From Rhodoferax sp. UBA4409 (GTDB lineage: Bacteria > Pseudomonadota > Gammaproteobacteria > Burkholderiales > Burkholderiaceae_C): a stretch of 40,967 bases of DNA. The stretch covers positions 1 to 40,967 of the forward strand of contig DGQR01000245.1 of assembly GCA_002390825.1 (NCBI GenBank), read 5' to 3'. Numbering within the stretch: the stretch's first letter is position 1; the number at the start of each line of letters is the position of its first letter. Under the pieces are notes generated by a model. That model was given only the letters and a program-made list of their open reading frames with translations, did no database searches and was not told where the DNA came from. Positions 8,384-16,219 of this stretch are shown piece by piece. The translations under genes and the position numbers were made by a program.

Positions 8384-8767
8384 ATGCTGCACCCGATATT
8401 TCATTTAATCGCCAACCAGCCACAGCTCTTGGGCAACCATGCGCAGGCCTACAGTGAACTCATCGGCACCGAGCTGGCCCTCCAAAGCGCCGCTTGGATA
8501 CGCCGGGCATTGCTCGGTGCGGTCATGCTGGGCCTGCTGTGTGTGTCAGTGGTGCTGGCTGGCGTTGCCATGATGTTCTGGATCACCCAAATGAATGTAA
8601 TTCCATCGGCGACCTTGTGGGTACTGGCATCGGTACCCGCAGTGCCGGCTGTCATGGCGGCCGTGTGTGGCGTGATCTTGTTGAACGTTCGCACTGAACC
8701 GGCATTTGTCGAACTGCGCCGACAAGCGCAGGCCGATATCGCTTTGCTCCGTAGTCTGCCGACATGA
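8384..8767 (+). CDS. YqjE-like phage-holin-family membrane protein
   Basis: 127 residues with two membrane segments (about 42-67 ALLGAVMLGLLCVSVVLAGV and 73-100 SATLWVLASVPAVPAVMAAV) preceded by a short cytoplasmic helix and followed by a charged tail. This matches the YqjE/holin superfamily III pattern that regularly follows DUF883 genes in proteobacteria. Despite the family name there is no phage context. It starts 28 bases after the DUF883 stop, and its own stop overlaps the next start by four bases, so the three genes form an operon. Confidence 0.83.
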   Translation: MLHPIFHLIANQPQLLGNHAQAYSELIGTELALQSAAWIRRALLGAVMLGLLCVSVVLAGVAMMFWITQMNVIPSATLWVLASVPAVPAVMAAVCGVILLNVRTEPAFVELRRQAQADIALLRSLPT

Positions 8768-9285
8768 ACAACGCCACACTCAGTGCCGTAGAGAAGCTGA
8801 CCATTTCGCGCGAGCGCCTTCGAGCAGCACTCGCAACAAGCAGCACCAGCGATGCCAACAGACGCGATACTGTCGCCCGCCCAGGACTCTTTGACGCTTT
8901 AAAAACCATCTTGCCCGGCGGCACTATGCTGTGGGATGCTGTCGGCCCGAGCTTGAGGCACTGGTGGGAACAACACCCCTTGCACACCAGCAGCGAATTG
9001 GCGGGTGACGTGATCCAAGCCTGGGTGCGTCCGATGGTTCAACGCCACCCGGTGGCTGCCGTGGCCACCGCATTGGCGCTTGGCGCCACCTTGGTATGGG
9101 CTCGGCCATGGCGCTGGACTTTCAAGCATCCCGTGCTCAGCGCGCTCGGTCCTACCCTGCTCACCCGTGGTTTGGCGTCCGGACTGGTACAAACCTGGCT
9201 GGCCACCGCACTGGCAAAAATGACACACGCCCCTGCCCCACCTCAAGCGTCTCATACCGACGCACCACCGGTGCGACCTGATTAG
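8764..9285 (+). CDS. Hypothetical protein in YqjK position
   Basis: 173-residue protein of unknown function. The N-terminal stretch (about 8-25) is basic and helical (VEKLTISRERLRAAL), similar in style to YqjK. The middle has no recognised domain, and two moderately hydrophobic stretches lie at about 97-115 and 125-148. The ATG overlaps the YqjE-like stop (ATGA), so the protein should be made together with the two membrane proteins. Its stop codon TAG overlaps the stop codon of the convergent thioesterase gene within a shared TTAG at 9282-9285. Confidence 0.75.
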   Translation: MNNATLSAVEKLTISRERLRAALATSSTSDANRRDTVARPGLFDALKTILPGGTMLWDAVGPSLRHWWEQHPLHTSSELAGDVIQAWVRPMVQRHPVAAVATALALGATLVWARPWRWTFKHPVLSALGPTLLTRGLASGLVQTWLATALAKMTHAPAPPQASHTDAPPVRPD

Positions 9286-9692
9286 TTGTTACCTGAACCG
9301 GCCAAGGCGTTGACGACCCTTGCCGGTATGCGGCAAGGCCTCAGGCTTTCAGCGTGCACACAACCGATCCGAATGCGGCCCTTGGCTAGCAACACGTCGC
9401 CCCGAAATGCCTCTTGCACGATCACCATGCTGGCAGCACCTTTCTCGTCGACCTGCACCGTAACGTGCAGCAAGTCGTCCAGACGGGCTGGTGCCAGATA
9501 ACGGGTTTGCACCTCGGCAACCACAAACATGGCGCCGGTGTCGTCACGCAGGCGCTGCTGCTCCACGCCGGCTGCACGCAACCATTCGGTGCGGGCCCGC
9601 TCAAAAAACTTCAGGTAGTTGGCATAAAACACAACGCCGCCCGCGTCGGTGTCTTCCCAATACACCCGGACCGGAAAAGTAAAAGTACTCAC
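9282..9692 (-). CDS. ybgC: YbgC/FadM-type hotdog acyl-CoA thioesterase
   Basis: 136-residue hotdog-fold thioesterase that hydrolyses acyl-CoA. The active-site block is VYWEDTDAGGVVFYANYLKF at about residues 9-28, with the catalytic Asp in the EDTDAGG stretch, followed by FFERARTEWLRAAG. The start is a GTG at 9692 overlapping the upstream TGA (GTGA), because upstream codons in the same frame would run deep into the SRPBCC gene and the family begins just before this block. In many genomes ybgC sits with tol-pal; here it is instead behind an SRPBCC gene, so a Tol-Pal role is not supported by context. Confidence 0.9.
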   Translation of the reverse strand: MSTFTFPVRVYWEDTDAGGVVFYANYLKFFERARTEWLRAAGVEQQRLRDDTGAMFVVAEVQTRYLAPARLDDLLHVTVQVDEKGAASMVIVQEAFRGDVLLAKGRIRIGCVHAESLRPCRIPARVVNALAGSGNN

Positions 9693-10159
9693 AGCGAGGC
9701 GGCAAGAGCCTCGAGCTGCTTGGTAGCTGCATCCCACCCTTGATGAAAGCCCATCGCCTCGTGCTGTTTTTGGTCTGACTCCGTCCAATGCAGGGCACGG
9801 GCGATGTAGTGGGTGCCGCCCTCTGCGCCATCCGCAAAGGTGATGTCACCCACCATGAACGGCTTCGCACTGGGAACCCATGCACTCACAAACGCATCGG
9901 TGAAAACCAGTTGGCGCCCGGCATCTACCGTCAAAAAAACACCGGGATTCGGCACCTGCTCCCCGTTGGGACCCACCATGTGGGTGAAAAACCGGCCGCC
10001 AGGGAACAGCTCCATCTCAGCATGGCTAACGCCCCAAGGCTTCGGGCAAAACCACTGGCACAAGAGCTCTGGCTCTGTCCAGCAGCGCCACACTGCGGCG
10101 CGGGGCGCGGCCAGGGTGCGTTCAAGAAGCAAGGGGTAAGCGGGTGACGAAATCGACAT
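9689..10159 (-). CDS. SRPBCC (AHSA1-like) domain protein
   Basis: 156-residue START/Bet v1-like protein of the AHSA1 family. It shows the typical N-terminal pattern (LERTLAAPRAAVWRCWTEPELLCQWF), a central GGRFFTHMVGPNGE block, and the C-terminal helix with MGFHQGWDAATKQLEAL. Such proteins bind hydrophobic ligands or act as Hsp90-activator-like domains; none of this predicts a specific ligand. It is translationally coupled to the downstream thioesterase through GTGA. Confidence 0.87.
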   Translation of the reverse strand: MSISSPAYPLLLERTLAAPRAAVWRCWTEPELLCQWFCPKPWGVSHAEMELFPGGRFFTHMVGPNGEQVPNPGVFLTVDAGRQLVFTDAFVSAWVPSAKPFMVGDITFADGAEGGTHYIARALHWTESDQKQHEAMGFHQGWDAATKQLEALAASL

Positions 10160-10226
10160 AACGGACTCCGGAAATTCAAGCAGCCGGCCGAGTGTAGCCC
10201 GCTCAACCGAGGCAAGCCAACAAACA

Positions 10227-10250
10227 AAAACGGGCCCGAAGGCCCGTTTT
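10227..10250 (-). terminator. Intrinsic terminator of the small secreted protein gene
   Basis: Perfect ten-base stem aaaacgggcc/ggcccgtttt with a four-base loop, 24 bases past the stop of the minus-strand gene at 10274. The minus-strand RNA continues the stem into a U-rich tail. It separates that gene from the SRPBCC gene downstream. Confidence 0.85.
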
Positions 10251-10273
10251 GGAAAGCAAACACCGCAGAGGGT

Positions 10274-10459
10274 TTACTTCTTCTCCATCATGGCTTTGCA
10301 CTCTGCCTTCATCTTGTCGTCGGCTTTGGCAGCGTCCATCTTCTTGCACTCTTCCATTTTTTTGTCGTCTTTCATGGCACCGCCGTGGGAGGCAGCGAAA
10401 GAACCGAAAGAGGCTGTGGCAAGGACGGAAGCAACTACTACGCTAAAAATCTTGTTCAT
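10274..10459 (-). CDS. Small secreted Met/Lys/Cys-rich protein
   Basis: 61 residues: a clear signal peptide (MNKIFSVVVASVLATASFGSFAA, cleavage after about residue 23) and a mature part of about 38 residues made almost only of Lys, Met, Asp, Glu, Ala and two Cys. Two tandem units can be aligned, DDKKMEECKKM and DDKMKAECKAM, each with one Cys. GGAG seven bases before the ATG and a strong terminator make it a genuine monocistronic gene. I do not recognise the family; it resembles short Met/Lys/Asp repeat proteins of Burkholderiales. Periplasmic metal or redox binding is possible but unproven. Confidence 0.82.
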   Translation of the reverse strand: MNKIFSVVVASVLATASFGSFAASHGGAMKDDKKMEECKKMDAAKADDKMKAECKAMMEKK

Positions 10460-10523
10460 GGTTAGACTCCAATGACAGGTTTTGAACCACCGGGATAGAT
10501 GGTCTGCGCAATATACGCCACTT

Positions 10524-11708
10524 ATGAAAAATTTACCTATGCTTATGCGTTTAACGGTATGGATGTGGTCTGCAGTCCTCGCGGGCGGTTTGCTTAGTCA
10601 GGGGGCGATTGCGGCCCCCTTTGTCCCGACCTCCGACAATCAGGTACTGCAAAAGCTTCCGGCTCGGGCGGCGGACCCGGTGGCCAAAGAACTGGCCACC
10701 CTGCGCAGCTCCGCAAGCCAGCGCCCCAAAGACCCGGAAACCCAAGCCGCGTTGGTACAACGCTACGTCGACCTTGCCAATGCGCAGGGCGACCCGCGCT
10801 ACATAGGTTACGCCGATGCAGTGGTGTCTGCGTTCGCAGGCCCCCTGAGTCCCGAATTGCTCACCTTAAAAGGCGTATTGCGCCAGTACCGGCATGACTT
10901 TCAAGGAGCCCTGCAGGATTTTGCCCAAGCGCTGGCCTTGGACCCCAGCTACGCCCAAGCCCACGCCTGGCGGGGCGCCATTTACCTAGTGCAAGCAGAC
11001 TACAGCGCCGCCCGCAAAGAATGCACCGCCTTGAACCAACTCGGCCGCAACGCCCTGCACGGCGCCTGCCTGGGCTTAACCCAAAGCTATTCCGGTGATC
11101 TCCCAGCGGGCTATGAGACTTTGCGCCAAGCGCTAGCGCAAGCCCGCTCGACGGCTAGCCAGTTGTGGCTACTCACAAGAATGGGCGAAGTAGCCGCTTG
11201 GCAAGGACAGACAGCCATCGCCCGGCAGCATTACCAGCAAGCCTTGGCACTGGGTCAGGACGATATTTACCTGCTGGCCGCGTGGTCCGACTTTTTGCTG
11301 GACAACGGTCAGGCTGCCGACGTCGTCAAGCTGTTGTCTACCTGGGAGTCAGCCGACAGCTTGCTGGTCCGCCTCGCTATTGCGGAAACACTGACAGCCA
11401 GCCCCAAGGCTGCCGGCCACGTCAAGATGCTGGCCGACCGCTTCGCCGCGGCGCGCGCCAGGGGCGATACCACCCACTTGGCCGAAGAATCACGTTTCGA
11501 GCTGCAGGTCCGCAAAGATGCACCCACAGCCCTTCGCCTGGCCCAAGAAAACTATGCGTACCAGCGCGAACCGCGGGATGCGCGGGTGTTGCTGGAGGCC
11601 GCTGTGGTGGCCCGGCAAGCACCAGCAGCCCAACCCGTTGTGGACTGGTTAAGCGCCAGTCAATTTGGAGACCTCCGGATGAAGCAACTCGCCAAGGAGC
11701 TGAAATGA
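10524..11708 (+). CDS. Exported tetratricopeptide-repeat protein
   Basis: 394-residue protein from the ATG at 10524, with a signal peptide (MRLTVWMWSAVLAGGLLSQG, cleavage near AIAA at about 35). TPR-like helices follow, clearest at about 115-170 (FQGALQDFAQALALDPSYAQAHAWRGAIYL) and 220-270 (TAIARQHYQQALALGQDDIYLLAAWSDF). It is presumably a periplasmic scaffold. A TTG at 10482 is in frame but has no support. The stop overlaps the start of the HupE/UreJ-type gene (ATGA at 11705-11708), so the two products are probably functional partners. Confidence 0.86.
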   Translation: MKNLPMLMRLTVWMWSAVLAGGLLSQGAIAAPFVPTSDNQVLQKLPARAADPVAKELATLRSSASQRPKDPETQAALVQRYVDLANAQGDPRYIGYADAVVSAFAGPLSPELLTLKGVLRQYRHDFQGALQDFAQALALDPSYAQAHAWRGAIYLVQADYSAARKECTALNQLGRNALHGACLGLTQSYSGDLPAGYETLRQALAQARSTASQLWLLTRMGEVAAWQGQTAIARQHYQQALALGQDDIYLLAAWSDFLLDNGQAADVVKLLSTWESADSLLVRLAIAETLTASPKAAGHVKMLADRFAAARARGDTTHLAEESRFELQVRKDAPTALRLAQENYAYQREPRDARVLLEAAVVARQAPAAQPVVDWLSASQFGDLRMKQLAKELK

Positions 11709-12829
11709 AGTGGCGCTTGATTCTTGTTTTGCTGTTGAGCCTTTGCTGGCTCCCGGCACAGGCCCACAAAGCCAGCGATAGCTATCTGGCACTTAAGGTA
11801 GATGGTAACCAAGTCAGCGGACAGTGGGATATTGCACTGCGTGACATCGACTTTGCCCTGGGTCTCGATGCCAATGGGGATGGCGACATCACGTGGGGTG
11901 AAGTGCGAGCCAAACACGGAGAAATCGACGCCTGGAGTACCAATGCCCTGACCGTGGAGCGTGGCGGGCGCTGCCCACTGCGCGTGACCGAGCACCTGAT
12001 TGATGAGCACACGGATGGCGCGTATGCAGTCATGCGTTTGCAGGGGGAATGCCCCACAGCGGACGCCGACGTATCGGTGAACTACCGGCTGCTGTTTGGT
12101 GTGGATGCCCTGCATCGCGGCCTGCTACGCCTGGATCTGGACGGGGAAACCACCTCCTCCATCTTTTCGCCGGAAACACCCCAGCAGCAGTTCACTCCCA
12201 AAGCCCTCTCCGGTCTGCGCCAGTTAGGCGGATTTTTGGTGCAGGGGGTATGGCATATCTGGATCGGGTTTGACCATATTCTTTTCTTGCTCGCACTGCT
12301 TTTGCCCGTAGTGCTGGTGCGGGAGGGAAAGCGTTGGATGCCGGTCGCAAGCTTTCGGGATGCGGGTCGTGAAGTGCTGTGGGTCGTAACCGCATTTACC
12401 ATCGCCCATTCGATCACCCTGTCACTCGCGGCTTTGCAGTGGATTGAGTTGCCTTCGCGCTGGGTGGAGTCGGTAATTGCACTCTCGGTAGTGTTGGCGG
12501 CATTGAACAACATTTACCCGATGGTCGGCGAGCGGCGGTGGGTCGCAGCCTTTGTGTTCGGGCTGATCCACGGCTTTGGCTTTGCGACTGTGCTGGCAGA
12601 CTTGGGCCTGCCAAGCCACGCCCTGGTCTTAAGCCTGGTCGGGTTTAACGTGGGCGTGGAGCTAGGGCAGCTGGCCATCGTGGCGGTCTTTCTGCCACTC
12701 GCCTATGCGATGCGAAAAACACGCTTTTACAAGCAAGGCGTGTTTATCGGCGGGTCTGTACTCACCGTGCTGCTGGCTTTGGTGTGGTTTATCGAGCGGG
12801 CTTTTGATATTCAGTGGATGGCGACATAG
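11705..12829 (+). CDS. HupE/UreJ-type membrane protein with EF-hand loop
   Basis: 374 residues. A signal peptide ends in AQA at residue 20, so the mature protein would begin with His21. A periplasmic domain (about 21-190) contains a textbook EF-hand calcium loop at 55-66 (DANGDGDITWGE, with Asp/Asn/Asp at 1, 3, 5 and Glu at 12). A C-terminal HupE/UreJ_2 membrane domain of about six or seven segments follows (about 205-370), with conserved histidines in HIWIGFDHILFLLAL, FTIAHSITLSL and GLIHGFGFA. HupE and UreJ are associated with nickel uptake, but this branch has no proven substrate. It is coupled to the upstream TPR gene by a four-base overlap. The stop lies one base from the stop of the convergent TSUP gene. 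Confidence 0.87.
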   Translation: MKWRLILVLLLSLCWLPAQAHKASDSYLALKVDGNQVSGQWDIALRDIDFALGLDANGDGDITWGEVRAKHGEIDAWSTNALTVERGGRCPLRVTEHLIDEHTDGAYAVMRLQGECPTADADVSVNYRLLFGVDALHRGLLRLDLDGETTSSIFSPETPQQQFTPKALSGLRQLGGFLVQGVWHIWIGFDHILFLLALLLPVVLVREGKRWMPVASFRDAGREVLWVVTAFTIAHSITLSLAALQWIELPSRWVESVIALSVVLAALNNIYPMVGERRWVAAFVFGLIHGFGFATVLADLGLPSHALVLSLVGFNVGVELGQLAIVAVFLPLAYAMRKTRFYKQGVFIGGSVLTVLLALVWFIERAFDIQWMAT

Positions 12830-12830
12830 G

Positions 12831-13580
12831 TCACCCGCCCATCCACACCGCATCGGCAATGAGCTTGACTGACACCACAAACAAACTCACCTGCACGATG
12901 CGATAAAACCACTGGTCAGCCAAGCGCCGTGTCAGGTAGGCACCTGCGAGCGCCCCCACCAGTGCAAACGGCACCAGCCACGCGGCGTAATGCAAAGATG
13001 CGGTCGAATAGGGCCGCAAGTTTTGGTACGGAATGATTTTGGCGGCATTGATCACCGCAAACACAATGGTGGACGTGCCGGCAAACGCCGCCTTGGGCAG
13101 CTTCTGCGGCAACATGTACACCTGATACGGCGGCGCCCCCGCGTGGGAAATGAAGCTGGTGAATCCCGCCAGAGTCCCCCAGAACCAGCCTTTGGCCAAG
13201 TGCGGTGGCTGTGCAACGGTTGCGGTCTGGTCCCGCAACCAGAGGTTGAGACAGAACCCCACGCCTACCAAGCCAATCATGAGCATGATCGCGCGGTCCG
13301 ACACCATAGACGCTGTCGCCCAACCGACCCCCACCCCCACGATGCCGGCAGGGATCAAAATCTTCAGATTCGGCCGGCTGAATTCGCGCCGGTACAGCCA
13401 CACACCGACCATATCTGAAATCACAAAGATGGGCAGCAACAGCACTGCCGCTTGAACTGGCGACATCGCCATGGACAGGATAGGTACCCCCAACATGCCC
13501 ACCGCAGGCAAGCCGCCCTTGGACGCCCCGACCAGAAAAGCGGCCAAGCCGGCCAGCAGAAAGAGTGCATCAAACGTCAT
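12831..13580 (-). CDS. TSUP (TauE/SafE) family permease
   Basis: 249-residue polytopic membrane protein of the sulfite/organosulfur exporter family TSUP. Typical features are the glycine-rich first half-repeat ASKGGLPAVGMLGVPIL (about 15-31) and the second one near 130-150 (GFTSFISHAGAPPYQVYMLP). About eight membrane segments are visible. The ATG at 13580 is chosen over an upstream GTG because it begins directly at the first membrane segment. The substrate cannot be told from sequence; members move sulfite, sulfoacetate or related anions. Confidence 0.86.
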   Translation of the reverse strand: MTFDALFLLAGLAAFLVGASKGGLPAVGMLGVPILSMAMSPVQAAVLLLPIFVISDMVGVWLYRREFSRPNLKILIPAGIVGVGVGWATASMVSDRAIMLMIGLVGVGFCLNLWLRDQTATVAQPPHLAKGWFWGTLAGFTSFISHAGAPPYQVYMLPQKLPKAAFAGTSTIVFAVINAAKIIPYQNLRPYSTASLHYAAWLVPFALVGALAGAYLTRRLADQWFYRIVQVSLFVVSVKLIADAVWMGG

Positions 13581-13648
13581 GCGGCGATCATAGTGGCGCC
13601 CCACTCCCGGCGCTGACGGGTGCGCCGCACCCCTGAGCCCCCACCCGC

Positions 13649-14812
<1,164 letters not shown>

Positions 14813-14841
14813 GGTGTCTCCTAAGGGAAAGTCATTAGTTA

Positions 14842-14869
14842 TTTTTACAAAGCGTTTGCTTGGTAAAAA
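14842..14869. promoter_or_regulatory. Palindromic operator candidate between acyl-CoA dehydrogenase and thiolase genes
   Basis: 28-base near-perfect palindrome with the pattern TTTTTAC-n-AAGC-nnnn-GCTT-n-GTAAAAA: 11 of 12 positions in each arm match, with a four-base centre. It lies 30 bases before the dehydrogenase ATG and 72 before the thiolase ATG. A -10-like TATACT for the rightward gene lies just beside it at 14873-14878. Size and symmetry suit a TetR-family repressor such as those controlling beta-oxidation genes (PsrA, FadP); no such regulator gene is in the window. Confidence 0.7.
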
Positions 14870-14940
14870 CAATATACTGCAAAACAGCTTGCAGGCGCCA
14901 GCGTGCGCACCCGCATTCCCCAGACAACACCGGAGACCCC

Positions 14941-16146
14941 ATGACCGAAGCCTATGTGTTTGACGCCATCCGCACGCCCCGTGGCAAGGGCAAGAAAGAC
15001 GGCAGCCTGTATGAAGTCAAACCCGTCACCCTGCTCGCAGGGCTGCTGACGGACCTGCAACAGCGCCACCAGTTCGACACCGCGCAGGTGGACGATGTGG
15101 TGATGGGCGTAGTCTCCCCGGTAGGTGACCAGGGCGCAGTGTTGCCCAAAGTGGCTGCCTTGAAAGCCGGCTGGGACTTCCAGTGCGCGGGTGTGCAGAT
15201 CAACCGCTTCTGTGCCTCCGGCCTGGAGGCGGTGAATATGGCTGCGCAAAAAGTGCGCTCCGGCTGGGAAGACTTGGTGGTGGCCGGCGGCGTGGAAAGC
15301 ATGAGCCGCGTACCTATTGGCTCCGACGGCGGTTCCTGGGCCATGGACCCCGAAACCAATAGCCAGACTTGCTTCGTGCCCCAAGGCATAGGCGCCGACC
15401 TGATTGCGACATTGGAAGGCTTTACCCGCGCGGATGTGGATGCCTACGCGCTGGAATCGCAACGCCGCGCCACCAAAGCACAGGCTGCAGGCTATTTCGA
15501 CCGCTCAGTCATGCCCGTCAAAGACAGCCTAGGCCAGACCATTTTGGCGCGCGATGAGTTCATCAAACCCGGCACCACGCTCGAAGGGCTGGCCGGCCTC
15601 AAGCCCGCGTTTGGCGATATGGGCGGCATGGGTTTTGACGCCGTGGCCCTCACCCGCTACCCGCAGGTGGAGCGCATTCACCATGTGCACCACGCCGGCA
15701 ACTCTTCGGGCATTGTGGATGGTGCAGCCGCGGTGCTGATCGGCAATGAAGCCGCTGCCAAAGCCCACAACCTGGCCCCGCGCGCCCGCATCGTGGCCAC
15801 CGCCTTGAGCGGCGCAGACCCCACCATCATGCTCACCGGCCCCATGCCCGCCACGCGCAAGGCGCTGGCCAAAGCCGGGCTCACGGTGGACGACATCGAC
15901 CTGTTTGAAGTCAACGAAGCCTTTGCCGCGGTGGTGATGCGCTTCATGAAAGAGATGAAGGTGCCGCATGACAAGGTCAATGTGAACGGCGGCGCCATTG
16001 CCATGGGCCACCCGCTGGGGGCCACCGGCGCCATGATTCTGGGCACGCTGATTGACGAGTTGCACCGGCGCAAATTGCGCTACGGGCTGGCCACCCTGTG
16101 TGTGGGTGGAGGCATGGGCATTGCCACCATCGTCGAGAGACTTTGA
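14941..16146 (+). CDS. Acetyl-CoA C-acetyltransferase (thiolase)
   Basis: 401-residue thiolase that cleaves 3-ketoacyl-CoA to acetyl-CoA in beta-oxidation, or condenses acetyl-CoA. The catalytic residues are all present: nucleophile Cys91 in NRFCASGLEAVN, His357 in GGAIAMGHPLGATGA, and Cys387 in TLCVGGGMG. The ATG at 14941 has GGAG upstream; the frame is open to 14860 but that part crosses the operator region. It is followed by the hydratase/dehydrogenase gene, the classic partner for a degradative thiolase, with a 46-base repeat between them. Confidence 0.94.
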   Translation: MTEAYVFDAIRTPRGKGKKDGSLYEVKPVTLLAGLLTDLQQRHQFDTAQVDDVVMGVVSPVGDQGAVLPKVAALKAGWDFQCAGVQINRFCASGLEAVNMAAQKVRSGWEDLVVAGGVESMSRVPIGSDGGSWAMDPETNSQTCFVPQGIGADLIATLEGFTRADVDAYALESQRRATKAQAAGYFDRSVMPVKDSLGQTILARDEFIKPGTTLEGLAGLKPAFGDMGGMGFDAVALTRYPQVERIHHVHHAGNSSGIVDGAAAVLIGNEAAAKAHNLAPRARIVATALSGADPTIMLTGPMPATRKALAKAGLTVDDIDLFEVNEAFAAVVMRFMKEMKVPHDKVNVNGGAIAMGHPLGATGAMILGTLIDELHRRKLRYGLATLCVGGGMGIATIVERL

Positions 16147-16159
16147 AGTCTTTTCGGCA

Positions 16160-16205
16160 TCTAGCGCCCGTTGATATTGCGCGAGCAGCTCCTAAATTTA
16201 TAGCA
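16160..16205 (+). repeat. 46-base dispersed intergenic element, copy 1
   Basis: Starts TCTAGCGCCCGTT and ends TTTATAGCA, 14 bases after the thiolase stop, in the sense direction of that gene, filling most of the gap before the hydratase/dehydrogenase gene. It matches the copies at 25490, 29890 (minus) and 21653 at about 31 of 46 positions each, without gaps. Confidence 0.75.
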
Positions 16206-16219
16206 TTCTGACCCACACC

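Noticed and set aside
11165..11704. A 180-codon extension upstream of the HupE/UreJ-type gene
   Set aside because: The extension lies in another frame of the TPR gene. The true start at 11705 is followed by a signal peptide and overlaps the TPR stop as ATGA.
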